In this document: piece by piece, positions 16,851 to 25,041 of the stretch
Layout of the letters: every line of letters begins with the position of its first letter
Position numbering within the stretch: the stretch's first letter is position 1
Assembly (NCBI RefSeq): GCF_000372465.1
Contig: NZ_AQUZ01000005.1
Location: 223,958 to 287,957, forward strand
Direction of reading: 5' to 3'
DNA length: 64,000 nt
DNA from: Kribbella catacumbae DSM 19601
GTDB lineage: Bacteria > Actinomycetota > Actinomycetes > Propionibacteriales > Kribbellaceae
Program-made: the position numbers and the translations under genes
Notes under the pieces: generated by a model
The model's database searches: none
Told to the model about the DNA's origin: nothing
The model's input: the letters and a program-made list of their open reading frames with translations, nothing else

Positions 16851-18323
16851 TCAGCCCACCGACAAAGTCGGCGCACCAGGCGGCACGAAGGGCAGGCCGC
16901 CGGGCGCTCCGGATTCGATCAGGCTCAGCAGGGCCGAGGTGTCGAGGTGTTCGTCGATGGCGTCGGCGAGCAGATCCAGCCGGGCTTCGCGGAGAGCGGC
17001 GAACGACGTCGTACCGTCCGGCGCAGGTTTGCCGGTCAGCGCGGCGACCTCGGTCAAGAACGCGTGCCGCGCGACGTCGTCATCCAGCAACCCGTGCCAA
17101 ATAGTCCCCCACACCACCCCCGACCGGCAGCCGCCAGGGAACTCTTCAGCCGACCCACTCACCGTCACGACACCATGATGGATCTCGTACGCCGTCCGCG
17201 CCGGCCGGGCAAGCACCTTCTCCGCAGCGAAGACAGTTGCCACCGGCAACAACCCCAGCCCGTGATGGGACCCGCCACCCTCGACCCCCAGCGGATCCGA
17301 GATCTCCCCGCCCAGCAACTGATACCCACCACAAATCCCCAGCACCGGCCGTCCAGCCGCCACCCGAGCCGTCACCGCGTCAGCCAGACCCGTCGACCGC
17401 AGCCAGGCGAGGTCGGCGGTCGTCGCGCGCGAACCGGGCAGGACGACGAGATCGGCGTCGCGGACCTCAGCGGGACTCGCCGTGAAGAAGACGCTGGTGG
17501 TCGGCTCGACGGCGAGCGCATCGAGATCCGTGAAGTTGCTGATCCGCGGGAAGCGCACCACCGCGATCGTGAGCACATCCGACTCCCCTGCCACCCGCCG
17601 AGCCGGTACGTCGAGCGCGTCCTCCGAGTCGAGCCAAAGGCCCGGCAACCACGGCAGTACGCCGTACGTCGGCCGTCCGGTCACGGCGCCGAGCATGTCG
17701 ATCCCGGGCTGCAGCAACGAGACGTCGCCGCGGAACTTGTTCACGACGAACCCGCTGATCAACTGCTGATCCGCCGCATCGAGCAACGCCACCGTGCCGA
17801 ACATCGACGCGAAGACCCCGCCGCGATCGATGTCGCCGACAACGACCACCGGCGCCCGCGTGTGCTGAGCGAGCCCCATGTTCACGTAGTCCGACTGGCG
17901 CAGGTTGATCTCGGTGGGGCTGCCGGCACCCTCGCTGATCACGACGTCGTACCGCGAGGCCAGGTCTTCGTACGCCGCGAACGCCGCCTTCGCCAGCTCG
18001 GCACGTTCGGTGAGGAACCCGCGAGCGGTCAGTTCACCCCACGGCTCCCCCATCAGCACCACATGGCTGCGGCGATCGCTCCCCGGTTTGAGCAGCACCG
18101 GATTCATAGCCGCCTCAGGCTCGGCCCCAGCCGCGACAGCCTGGATCCACTGCGCGCGGCCGATCTCGGCTCCGTCGGCGCAGACCATGGAGTTGTTCGA
18201 CATGTTCTGCGCCTTGTACGGCGCGACGCGAACCCCCTGGCGCGCCAACCACCGGCAAAGCCCGGTCACGACAGTCGTCTTACCCGCATCGGACGTAGTA
18301 CCGGCTACCAGGAGAGAACCCAC
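16851..18323 (-). CDS. cobQ: Cobyric acid synthase
   Basis: 490 residues, usual family length. The N-terminal ATP-binding dethiobiotin-synthetase-like domain carries GTTSDAGKTT (8-17) and the CobQ-specific KAQNMSNNSMV (37-47). The C-terminal class-I glutamine amidotransferase has nucleophile Cys331 in GICGGYQLLG and a late His (HGLLDDD). It amidates the b, d, e and g carboxylates of the corrin ring. The start is a GTG placed 6 nt after TAGGAT, so leaderless. It stands alone, 13 kb from cobT. Confidence 0.95.
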   Translation of the reverse strand: MGSLLVAGTTSDAGKTTVVTGLCRWLARQGVRVAPYKAQNMSNNSMVCADGAEIGRAQWIQAVAAGAEPEAAMNPVLLKPGSDRRSHVVLMGEPWGELTARGFLTERAELAKAAFAAYEDLASRYDVVISEGAGSPTEINLRQSDYVNMGLAQHTRAPVVVVGDIDRGGVFASMFGTVALLDAADQQLISGFVVNKFRGDVSLLQPGIDMLGAVTGRPTYGVLPWLPGLWLDSEDALDVPARRVAGESDVLTIAVVRFPRISNFTDLDALAVEPTTSVFFTASPAEVRDADLVVLPGSRATTADLAWLRSTGLADAVTARVAAGRPVLGICGGYQLLGGEISDPLGVEGGGSHHGLGLLPVATVFAAEKVLARPARTAYEIHHGVVTVSGSAEEFPGGCRSGVVWGTIWHGLLDDDVARHAFLTEVAALTGKPAPDGTTSFAALREARLDLLADAIDEHLDTSALLSLIESGAPGGLPFVPPGAPTLSVG

Positions 18324-18376
18324 GGGGTGATCCTAGGTTGTGGCTAGCTGTCGAGTGTCGTAGGAGGCTGGATACA

Positions 18377-18682
18377 GTGGCTGGCATGGAGAACGAGATC
18401 GCAATCGCGGATGCCAAGGACGCCAGCCGGTACGAGGCCCGAGATGCCGATGGCAACCTGATGGGCTTCGTCGATTACAAGCTGCACGACTCGGTGATTT
18501 CCTTCCTGCATGCCGAGACGCTGCCGGAGTACCGGGGCCGTGGGGTGGCGGGCAAGATCGCGACCAGGTCGCTTGACGACGCCCGGGATGCAGGGCTGCG
18601 GGTCCGGCCGGCATGCCCTTATTACCAAGACTTTCTGAAGGAACACACCGAGTACGCCGACCTCGTGGACGCCCCGCTGTGA
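18377..18682 (+). CDS. Small GNAT-fold N-acetyltransferase (YidJ/Gtn10-type)
   Basis: About 101 residues, a minimal GCN5-related fold. The acetyl-CoA loop is visible as YRGRGVAGKIATRSLDDA and is followed by RVRPACPYYQDFLKEH, typical of the short COG2388 group. The GTG at 18377 has AGGAGG 9 nt upstream; an ATG three codons later is the alternative. Its stop overlaps the start of the next gene (GTGA), giving a two-gene operon. Substrate unknown. Confidence 0.85.
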   Translation: MAGMENEIAIADAKDASRYEARDADGNLMGFVDYKLHDSVISFLHAETLPEYRGRGVAGKIATRSLDDARDAGLRVRPACPYYQDFLKEHTEYADLVDAPL

Positions 18683-19212
18683 CGGCGCCGGTGCTGGGCA
18701 ATCTCGGCTGGCGACCCGCTGCCGACGTCCCCGAACTCCTGGCCGAGCCGGTCCGTACGGCGCTCGACGACCTGCCGGCGTGGGCGGTGGCGATCGACCC
18801 GACCCTGGCCGACACGGCAGCATTCTGCGCGGAGTACGACGTACCGATGGCCGCGTCGGCCAACTGCGTGATCGTGCATGGCAAGCGGGCCGGCGAGTCG
18901 ACGTACGCGGCGGTGATGGTGCTCGCCACTCATCGGGCGGACGTGAACGGCGTCGTCCGCAAGCACCTCGGCGTCCGGAAGATCTCGTTCGCGGCGCAGG
19001 ACGACGCGGTCGGCTCGACCGGGATGGAGTACGGCGGCATCACGCCGATCGGCGTACCGGCGGCCTGGCCGGTGCTGGTGGACGACGCGGTGGCCCAGGC
19101 CGGGCTGGTCGTGATCGGCAGCGGGATCCGCGGCTCGAAGTTGCTCGTCGAGGGCGCGGATCTCGCCAAGCTTCCCGGCGCCACGGTGCTCGGACTCGCC
19201 TCCGCAGTCTGA
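18679..19212 (+). CDS. YbaK/EbsC-family aminoacyl-tRNA deacylase
   Basis: 177 residues. The YbaK/ProX fold is recognisable from the conserved C-terminal half (GGITPIGVPAAWPVLVDD, then VVIGSGIRGSKLL) and the internal KHLGVRKISFA. Family members hydrolyse mischarged tRNAs such as Cys-tRNA(Pro) or Ala-tRNA(Pro) in trans; the exact substrate is not predictable. The GTG start overlaps the upstream GNAT stop by 4 bp, so I use it rather than the longer open frame. Confidence 0.85.
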   Translation: MTAPVLGNLGWRPAADVPELLAEPVRTALDDLPAWAVAIDPTLADTAAFCAEYDVPMAASANCVIVHGKRAGESTYAAVMVLATHRADVNGVVRKHLGVRKISFAAQDDAVGSTGMEYGGITPIGVPAAWPVLVDDAVAQAGLVVIGSGIRGSKLLVEGADLAKLPGATVLGLASAV

Positions 19213-19232
19213 ACGTTCGATAACATGCTGGG

Positions 19233-20102
19233 GTGACGGTTGCGGGAGGGGATGGTGGGCCGACCGCGCTGCGCATCATGCTGGGTGGTCACCTGCGCCG
19301 GATGCGTGAGGCCGCGGGGATCAGCCGCGCCGACGCGGGCTGGCAGATCAGGGCCTCGGAGTCCAAGGTCAGCCGGATGGAACTCGGCCGCGTCGGGTTC
19401 AAAGAACGCGATGTGAACGACCTGCTCGACCTGTACGAGATGAAGGACAGCCAGGAACGCGAGCGGCTGATGGAGCTCGCCCGGGCGGCGAACAACCCCG
19501 GCTGGTGGTCGCGGTACGGCGACGTGATGCCGAGCTGGTTCGCCAACTACGTCGGGCTCGAGGTCGCGGCCAAGCTGATCCGTACCTACGAGGTGCTCTT
19601 CGTTCCCGGCCTGCTGCAGACCGAGGACTATGCCCGGGCCGTCGTCCAGCTCGGCAAGGCCTACCTGCCGGCCGACGAGGTCAACCAGCGGGTGTCGCTG
19701 CGAGTGACCCGGCAGCAGATCCTGACCCGGCCCGATCCGGCCCGGTTGTGGGTGGTGATCGACGAGGCCGTGCTGCATCGGCCGGTCGGCGGGCGGGCGA
19801 CCATGCGGGAGCAGATCGAGTACCTGATCACGGTCTCGCAGCTGCCGAACATCACGCTGCAGATCATGCCGTTCAGCAATGTCGGCTATCCGGGTGCGGG
19901 TGGCGCGTTCAGCATCCTGCGATTCCCGGAAGGGGATCTGCCGGATGTCGTCTACATCGAGCACGCGGCCAGCGCGCTCTACCTCGACAAGCTCGAGGAC
20001 CTGGACGAGTACGCCGCGATCATGGAAGCCCTGACCATCGCAGCAGCACCGGTCAACGCCACCCAGTCCCTCCTCGCCGAAGCCCTCCAGCGAATGACCT
20101 GA
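19233..20102 (+). CDS. XRE family helix-turn-helix regulator with DUF5753 domain
   Basis: 289 residues. The N-terminal XRE HTH (about 15-70: LGGHLRRMREAAGISRADAG, then SKVSRMELGRVGFK) is followed by the DUF5753 domain (WFANYVGLEVAAKLIRTYE, VPGLLQTEDYARA, LPNITLQIMPF). Such actinomycete regulators usually have a DUF397 gene directly downstream; here the gene ends at a long palindrome instead. TAACAT ends 6 nt before the GTG start, so the transcript is probably leaderless. Regulatory target unknown. Confidence 0.88.
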   Translation: MTVAGGDGGPTALRIMLGGHLRRMREAAGISRADAGWQIRASESKVSRMELGRVGFKERDVNDLLDLYEMKDSQERERLMELARAANNPGWWSRYGDVMPSWFANYVGLEVAAKLIRTYEVLFVPGLLQTEDYARAVVQLGKAYLPADEVNQRVSLRVTRQQILTRPDPARLWVVIDEAVLHRPVGGRATMREQIEYLITVSQLPNITLQIMPFSNVGYPGAGGAFSILRFPEGDLPDVVYIEHAASALYLDKLEDLDEYAAIMEALTIAAAPVNATQSLLAEALQRMT

Positions 20103-20110
20103 CCACCCGA

Positions 20111-20206
20111 CACACCGTTCATTCGCCCCTTTTTGACGCTCTGTGGATAAAGCCCGGCGTTGGGGCGTTGGTCGGGAGCGTCAAAAAGGGGCGAATGAAC
20201 GGTGTG
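20111..20206. repeat. Long intergenic palindrome, family P1, copy b
   Basis: Perfect 30-bp arms (20111-20140 and 20177-20206) around a 36-nt loop, with the P1 core GTTCATTCGCCCCTTTTT. It lies between the convergent ends of the DUF5753 regulator and the Ohr gene. The outer arm ends differ from those of copies a and c but still pair. Confidence 0.9.
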
Positions 20207-20211
20207 GTTGG

Positions 20212-20643
20212 TCAGGCGACGGTGAGGGTGGCCTTGATGTTGCCGCGGGTGGCGTTGGAGTACGGGCAGACCTGGTGGGCCTTGGCGACGAGTTCCTCGG
20301 CGGCCTCCCGCTCGAGGGTCGGCAGGCTCACGACCAGCTCGACCTCGAGGCCGTAGCCGGCGCCGCCGTTGATCGGGCCGATGCCGACGGCCGCGCTGAC
20401 GGTCGAGCCCGTGACGTCCTGCTTGGTGACCCGGGCGACGGTCTTCATCGCGCTGTGGAAACAGGCCGCGTAGCCGGCGGCGAACAACTGCTCGGGGTTG
20501 GTGCCTTGGCCGTTGCCACCGAGCTCCTTCGGCGGCGCGACGGTGACGTCGAGCTTGCCGTCGTCGGACGCGGCGCGGCCGTCGCGGCCGCCCTCGGCGG
20601 TGGCGCGGGCGGTGTAAAGAACCTTTTCGACTGCGATGGTCAT
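20212..20643 (-). CDS. ohr: Organic hydroperoxide resistance protein (Ohr/OsmC family)
   Basis: 143 residues, cytoplasmic. The two peroxidatic cysteines are present: Cys61 in AAGYAACFHSA and Cys126 in HQVCPYSN. That pattern and the length mark Ohr rather than OsmC. It reduces organic and lipid hydroperoxides using dihydrolipoyl partners. It is followed upstream by the quinone oxidoreductase gene in the same direction, 27 bp away, suggesting a shared redox-stress unit. The dedicated MarR-type OhrR is not adjacent. Confidence 0.92.
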   Translation of the reverse strand: MTIAVEKVLYTARATAEGGRDGRAASDDGKLDVTVAPPKELGGNGQGTNPEQLFAAGYAACFHSAMKTVARVTKQDVTGSTVSAAVGIGPINGGAGYGLEVELVVSLPTLEREAAEELVAKAHQVCPYSNATRGNIKATLTVA

Positions 20644-20670
20644 TGCTTGAACTCCTAGTGGGGGCGGGGT

Positions 20671-21624
20671 TTAGCGAGTGGGGTCAAGAACGAGCTTGCC
20701 GACGGTCCGGCGGGCTCGCATGTCTTCGTGGGCGGTGGCGATCTCGGACAGGCCGTACTCGCCGCCGATGACCGCATGCAGCTTGCCGTCCTGGACCAGC
20801 GCGAACAGCTCGGCCAGCGGCAGGCTCAGCATCGCCGGGTCCTTGAAGCAGTCGGCCAGCCAGAAGCCGGCGATCGTCTTCGACCCCTTCATCAGCCGCG
20901 CGGGCTGGATGGCGGCCGCGGCCTCACGCGAGGCGGCACCGAAGGTGACCATGCGGCCGAACTTGGCGAGCGCGTCGAACGACTCGTCGAAGGTCTTGCC
21001 GCCGACCATCTCGAGCACAACATCGACGGGCTTGCCGTTGTTGGCCTCGATGATCCGGTCCTTCAGGCCCTCGGGGTTGCCGTCGATGGCGGCGTCCGCA
21101 CCGAGCTCGAGGATCTGCTTGCGCTTCTCCTCGGTGGACGCGGTCGCGATCACGCGGCCGGCGCCCGACAGCTTCGCGAGCTGGATGGCGAGCGAACCGA
21201 CCCCGCCGGCACCGGCGTGGATCAGCACGGACTCCCCCGGCTGCAGGTGGGTCGACGTCTTCAGCAGGTGCCAAGCACTCGTACCCTGCACGACCAAAGC
21301 CAGCGCATCGGCGTCACTGACACCCTCCGGTACGTCGAACGCGGCCTGGGCGTAACCGACGGCCTTCTCCGCATACCCGCCCGTGCCGACCAGTGCGACG
21401 ACGCGACGGCCGTCCGCGGTGTGGCCGACGACCTCGCCACCCGGGATCAGCGGCAGCTCCGCCTTCGACAGGTAGCTGTTCTCGACCTGGTGGGTGTCGG
21501 CGTAGTTCACACCGGCCCGGTCCACGGTGATCAGGACCTGACCCTCGCCCGGCACCGGCTCCTCGATCTCGCTGACCTTCAGCACCTCGGGGCCACCGAA
21601 CTCGGTGATCTGTACGGCTCGCAC
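20671..21624 (-). CDS. NADPH:quinone oxidoreductase-like zinc-independent MDR protein
   Basis: 317 residues. The N-terminal GroES-like half (RAVQITEFGGPEVLKVSEI) is followed by a nucleotide-binding half (ESVLIHAGAGGVGSLAIQLAK, about 143-163). Zinc ligands of alcohol dehydrogenases are absent, as in the QOR subgroup. It is divergent from a TetR regulator with a perfect operator between them (21655-21675), so expression is probably TetR-controlled by an electrophile or quinone-like inducer (inference). Confidence 0.88.
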   Translation of the reverse strand: MRAVQITEFGGPEVLKVSEIEEPVPGEGQVLITVDRAGVNYADTHQVENSYLSKAELPLIPGGEVVGHTADGRRVVALVGTGGYAEKAVGYAQAAFDVPEGVSDADALALVVQGTSAWHLLKTSTHLQPGESVLIHAGAGGVGSLAIQLAKLSGAGRVIATASTEEKRKQILELGADAAIDGNPEGLKDRIIEANNGKPVDVVLEMVGGKTFDESFDALAKFGRMVTFGAASREAAAAIQPARLMKGSKTIAGFWLADCFKDPAMLSLPLAELFALVQDGKLHAVIGGEYGLSEIATAHEDMRARRTVGKLVLDPTR

Positions 21625-21654
21625 GGTTACGTTCCTCTCGTCTTCGGTCTGCTC

Positions 21655-21675
21655 TACGGTGTACTATACACCGTA
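21655..21675. promoter_or_regulatory. TetR-type operator between qor-like gene and its regulator
   Basis: Perfect 9-bp arms TACGGTGTA and TACACCGTA separated by CTA, located 30 nt before the oxidoreductase start and 36 nt before the TetR start. It overlaps a minus-strand TATAGT -10 candidate (21662-21667), which would give repression of the oxidoreductase. Confidence 0.75.
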
Positions 21676-21711
21676 CGTTATAGCTTTCGATGTGACTTGG
21701 GAGACAGCCAG

Positions 21712-22374
21712 ATGCCAGCCAGCCGAGCCAGGACGCCGCGCAACACGCTCAGCTCCGAGCTGATCGTGCAGACCGCGCTCGACCTGATGGAGGCCAAGGG
21801 CACCGACGCCTTCAGCCTGCGCGGTCTCGCGGCCGAGCTGGGCGTCGGCCCGATGGCCCTCTACACCTACTTCCGCAACAAGGACGACCTGTACGACGCG
21901 GTGCGCGACCACCTGATGGCGCTCGTGCCCGCCGTACCGCAGGAGCTGGCCTGGCCGGACCAGGTCAGGTCCGTCTGCCGTGGGATGCGCGCGCTGATGC
22001 TGCAGCATCCTTGCCTCGCGCAACTACTCGGGAGCCGCCCGTTGAGCGGCCACGAGACCGCCCGCGTGGCCGAAGGCCTGCTCGGCGTACTGCGGTCCGC
22101 CGGGCTCGACGCCGAGACCGCGGCCCGGACGCACACCACCTTGTTCACCTATGTGCTCGGAGCGACGTCCTGGGAGATCCAGATGGCGGCCGAGCGGCGT
22201 GACCCCGACTCCTGGCGCCGATTGCGTACGACGATGGAGTCGCTGTCGTCGCATCAGTACCCGACCGTCGTCGAGCTGGCTGCGGAATTGGCCCGTACTA
22301 CGGGTGGCGACGAGCAGTTCGACTACGGGCTGGACCTTCTGCTGGCCGGGCTCGAGGTCAGAAGACCATCGTGA
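21712..22374 (+). CDS. TetR family transcriptional regulator
   Basis: 220 residues. N-terminal TetR HTH (about 14-60: LIVQTALDLMEAKGTDAFSL, then GPMALYTYFRNKDDLYDAV) and a ligand-binding C-terminal half of the TetR_C type (LFTYVLGATSWEIQM). The start is set by the ATG after GGGAGA; the longer open frame upstream runs antisense through the oxidoreductase gene. Divergent from that gene with a perfect palindrome between, hence its likely repressor. The 3' end overlaps the convergent TauE gene by 17 bp. Confidence 0.88.
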   Translation: MPASRARTPRNTLSSELIVQTALDLMEAKGTDAFSLRGLAAELGVGPMALYTYFRNKDDLYDAVRDHLMALVPAVPQELAWPDQVRSVCRGMRALMLQHPCLAQLLGSRPLSGHETARVAEGLLGVLRSAGLDAETAARTHTTLFTYVLGATSWEIQMAAERRDPDSWRRLRTTMESLSSHQYPTVVELAAELARTTGGDEQFDYGLDLLLAGLEVRRPS

Positions 22375-23104
22375 CGATGGCGACGATGCCGATCACGACG
22401 ATGAGCGCGCGCAGACCCGTCGGCGGCAGCTTGCGTCCGTAACGGGCACCGACGAAACCGCCGATCGTCGAGCCGACCGCGATCAGCGCCGCCGCCAGCC
22501 AGTCCACGTCCGCGACGATGATGAACAAGATCGCGGCCACGCCGTTGACGACCGTGGCGAGCACGTTCTTCAGGCCGTTCATCCGCTGCAGGTTGGTGTC
22601 CATGCCGATGCCGAGGATCGCCATCAGCAGTACGCCCTGGGCGGCACCGAAGTACCCGCCGTACACGCCGGTCAGGAAGACGGCCGGGATCACCCACCAG
22701 GCGCCGCGATGGACGTGGTTAGGGCGGTTGATGCGTTTGGACAACCAGGGCTGCAGGGCGACCAGCACGCAGCCGAGCAGGATCAACCCCGGTACGACGG
22801 CCTTGAAGGCCGAGCCGGGAAGCGTGAGCAGCAGGACGGCTCCGGCGATGCCACCGATCAGCGAGGCCGGGATCAGCCGGAACATCCGGCCGCGCTGGCC
22901 TTCGAGTTCGCGCCGATAGCCGATCGCGCCGGCCGCAGTACCGGGTGCCAGGCCGACGCTGTTGCTGACGTTCGCCAGGACCGGTGGGATGCCGACGGCA
23001 AGCAACGCGGGGAAGGTCAGCAAGGTGCCTGAACCCACCACCGCGTTGATTGTGCCCGCGCCCATTCCTGCCACCAGGACGAACAGCGCCTCGAACCATG
23101 TCAT
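22358..23104 (-). CDS. TauE/SafE-family sulfite exporter-like membrane protein
   Basis: 248 residues with seven to eight membrane segments and the two TauE repeats (GTINAVVGSGTLLTFPALLAVG at about 17-38; GVYGGYFGAAQGVLLM at about 148). The family exports small organosulfur or sulfite anions and other organic acids; the substrate here is unknown. Convergent and slightly overlapping with the TetR gene. Confidence 0.85.
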   Translation of the reverse strand: MTWFEALFVLVAGMGAGTINAVVGSGTLLTFPALLAVGIPPVLANVSNSVGLAPGTAAGAIGYRRELEGQRGRMFRLIPASLIGGIAGAVLLLTLPGSAFKAVVPGLILLGCVLVALQPWLSKRINRPNHVHRGAWWVIPAVFLTGVYGGYFGAAQGVLLMAILGIGMDTNLQRMNGLKNVLATVVNGVAAILFIIVADVDWLAAALIAVGSTIGGFVGARYGRKLPPTGLRALIVVIGIVAIVTMVF

Positions 23105-23185
23105 CGCTGCCAGACTCTACGCATCTGACGGTCGTTCCTGCGTATCAGTCCGGCAAGTGAACGCAAAACTGCATTGCACATCACA

Positions 23186-23220
23186 CGGCCCGGCTCCCCC
23201 GTGATGGGTGAGCCGGGCCG
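23186..23220 (-). terminator. Hairpin downstream of the SPFH gene
   Basis: 11-bp perfect stem (CGGCCCGGCTC 23186-23196 with its complement 23210-23220) and a 13-nt loop, just after the stop of the SPFH gene. No U run follows, as is common in high-GC actinobacteria. Confidence 0.6.
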
Positions 23221-23244
23221 GGTGCCAGTACGTCGTACCGGGTG

Positions 23245-24408
23245 TCAGCGTTCCTGTGCCGGGCCGTCCTGCACCGGGGGCGCCGGCTCGGGAGCCGAGG
23301 TGACCGCCGGGGCCGCCGCCTGCTGGCTGCGCGAGCTGACCGCGGCGTTCTGCGCGGCCGCGATAGCTTCCTGTACTGCGTTGTCGGCCTCGGCCACCGC
23401 GGCATCCGGGGTCGCCGCCGTGCCCATCCCGCTGTCGACCTGGACGGCGGCGGAGTCACCCAGCTCGGGCTCCGGGAACGGGCCCTCGGCCTTCTGGGTG
23501 ATGCCGGCGATCTGGCCGACGGCGCTGCCGAGGCCTTCCATCGCCTTGCCGATCTCGCTCGGGATGATCCACAGCTTGTTCGAGTCGCCCTGAGCGATCG
23601 ACGGCAGCATCTGCAGGTACTGGTAGGCGAGCAGACCCTGGTCGGGCTTGCCGGCGTGGATCGCGTTGAAGACGGTGGTGATGGCCTGCGCCTCACCCTG
23701 TGCCTTCAGGATCCGCGCCTCCCGCTCGGCCTGCGCCCGCAGGATGCGGGACTCGCGATCACCTTGCGCGGTGAGGATCGCGGACTGCTTCTGGCCCTCG
23801 GCCGACAGGACGGCCGACTGGCGCATACCTTCGGCGGTCAGGATCGCGGCGCGCTTGTCGCGGTCCGCGCGCATCTGCTTCTCCATCGAGTCCTGGATCG
23901 ACGGCGGCGGGTCGATCGAGCGCAGCTCCACCCGGTTGACCCGGATGCCCCACTTGCCGGTCGCCTCGTCGAGCACGTACCGCAGCTTCTCGTTGATCTC
24001 CTCGCGGCTGGTCAACGTCTGCTCGAGGTCCATGCCACCGATGATGTTGCGCAGCGTCGTCATGGTGAGCTGCTCGATCGCCTGGATGTAGTTGGAGATC
24101 TCGTACGTCGCCCGGACCGGGTCGTTCACCTGGAAGTAGATGACGGAGTCGATCGACACCATCAGGTTGTCCTCGGTGATGACGCCCTGCGGCGGGAACG
24201 CGACGACCTGCTCGCGCATGTCGATCGTGTAGCGGACCTTGTCGACGAACGGGGTCAGCAGGTTCAGGCCGGGCTGCAAGCCGACCTTGAACTTCCCGAA
24301 CCGTTCCACGATGCCGACGGTCTGCTGCTGCACGACCCGGACGGACTTGATCAGTGTGACGACCACCAGTAAGGCGACCAATGCCAGCACTATGAGGAAC
24401 GCGGTCAC
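23245..24408 (-). CDS. SPFH/band 7 (stomatin-like) membrane-anchored protein
   Basis: 387 residues. One N-terminal membrane helix (3-21) is followed by the SPFH domain (VRVVQQQTVGIVERFGKF, then VRYTIDMREQVVAFPPQGVIT) and a charged coiled-coil stretch (about 190-240, repeats of ILTAEGxRQSA-type) and an Ala/Pro-rich tail. Stomatin-like proteins oligomerise at membranes and normally sit next to an NfeD partner, here 630 bp upstream on the same strand. GTG start with GGGAGGG upstream. Confidence 0.9.
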   Translation of the reverse strand: MTAFLIVLALVALLVVVTLIKSVRVVQQQTVGIVERFGKFKVGLQPGLNLLTPFVDKVRYTIDMREQVVAFPPQGVITEDNLMVSIDSVIYFQVNDPVRATYEISNYIQAIEQLTMTTLRNIIGGMDLEQTLTSREEINEKLRYVLDEATGKWGIRVNRVELRSIDPPPSIQDSMEKQMRADRDKRAAILTAEGMRQSAVLSAEGQKQSAILTAQGDRESRILRAQAEREARILKAQGEAQAITTVFNAIHAGKPDQGLLAYQYLQMLPSIAQGDSNKLWIIPSEIGKAMEGLGSAVGQIAGITQKAEGPFPEPELGDSAAVQVDSGMGTAATPDAAVAEADNAVQEAIAAAQNAAVSSRSQQAAAPAVTSAPEPAPPVQDGPAQER

Positions 24409-24680
24409 GTGACCCTCCCACTCGAAGAACCCTCAGGACGGACAGTCTTTCCTATCGACGGGCCACTGTGGGCAACGGTTCCCTCACGATCCGGAAACTG
24501 CCCTTTGAGGCGTCGATGGCAACGATGTCCGTGGACCCGACAGTACTTCGACCGCCCGCCGGCGCAACCGCGCCACACCACGCGCAGGCAACCGATCCCT
24601 CCCCGAGTGGCGGGCACGGCCAAGGTCGCCGCATCTGCCCCGATCGACAGCTGCGCGGGCCGATCGACGGCTGCGCGGGG

Positions 24681-24846
24681 TTCGCCGTACTCCGCAGGGG
24701 TTCGCCCTTTGTCTGGGGGTTCGCCCTTTGTCTGGGGGTTCGCCCTTTGTCTGGGGGTTCGCCCTTTGTCTGGGGGTTCGCCCTTTGTCTGGGGGTTCGC
24801 CCCTCGTCTGGGGGTTCGCCCACTGCTCTACCAGGGGGCGAACCCC
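24681..24846. repeat. 19-bp minisatellite array
   Basis: TTCGCC starts recur at 24681, 24701, 24720, 24739, 24758, 24777, 24796 and 24815. Five consecutive units are identical (TTCGCCCTTTGTCTGGGGG). The first is a degenerate 20-mer, the sixth differs by two bases, and the seventh diverges and runs into an inverted half (GGGGGCGAACCCC). The period is not a multiple of three and no gene crosses it. Confidence 0.9.
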
Positions 24847-24952
24847 GACAGGGAGGGTTGAGCCCACTGATCGGTCGCCATGGCGCCAGACGACTGGCCG
24901 AGGTGTCGCCTCGGGTCTGGGGCGACGAGCCTTTCGTCAGCGGATCCTCGTG

Positions 24953-25032
24953 CGAGGTGACGCGAAGCGTCACGAGCCGGGGGCGTGTGCCCGCGCACTT
25001 TGTTCCTTCGAGGTGACGCGAAGCGTCACGAG
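24953..25032. repeat. Two identical 24-bp hairpins downstream of nfeD
   Basis: Copies at 24953-24976 and 25009-25032, each with the stem GTGACGC-GAA-GCGTCAC flanked by CGAG on the left and GAG on the right. They sit within 90 bp of the nfeD stop and could act as transcription terminators or RNA-processing hairpins. Confidence 0.85.
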
Positions 25033-25041
25033 GCGGGGAGG

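Larger units (their letters stand above)
24409..25041. other. 633-bp gene-free, repeat-rich gap between nfeD and the SPFH gene
   Basis: No supported gene on either strand. From the SPFH side: about 270 bp of ordinary non-coding sequence, a 19-bp tandem array (24681-24846), a stretch resembling the 16-kb element (24812-24865), and two identical hairpins (24953-25032). The two flanking genes belong together functionally, so the insertion of repeats in the middle is unusual. Confidence 0.7.

Noticed and set aside
20142..20150. Perfect DnaA-box-like nonamer TGTGGATAA in the loop of P1 copy b
   Set aside because: It is single, has no neighbouring boxes or AT-rich region, and the loops of the other P1 copies lack it; chance is sufficient.
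24681..24846. Tandem array considered as a CRISPR
   Set aside because: The units are contiguous 19-mers with no variable spacers between them, and no cas gene is present.
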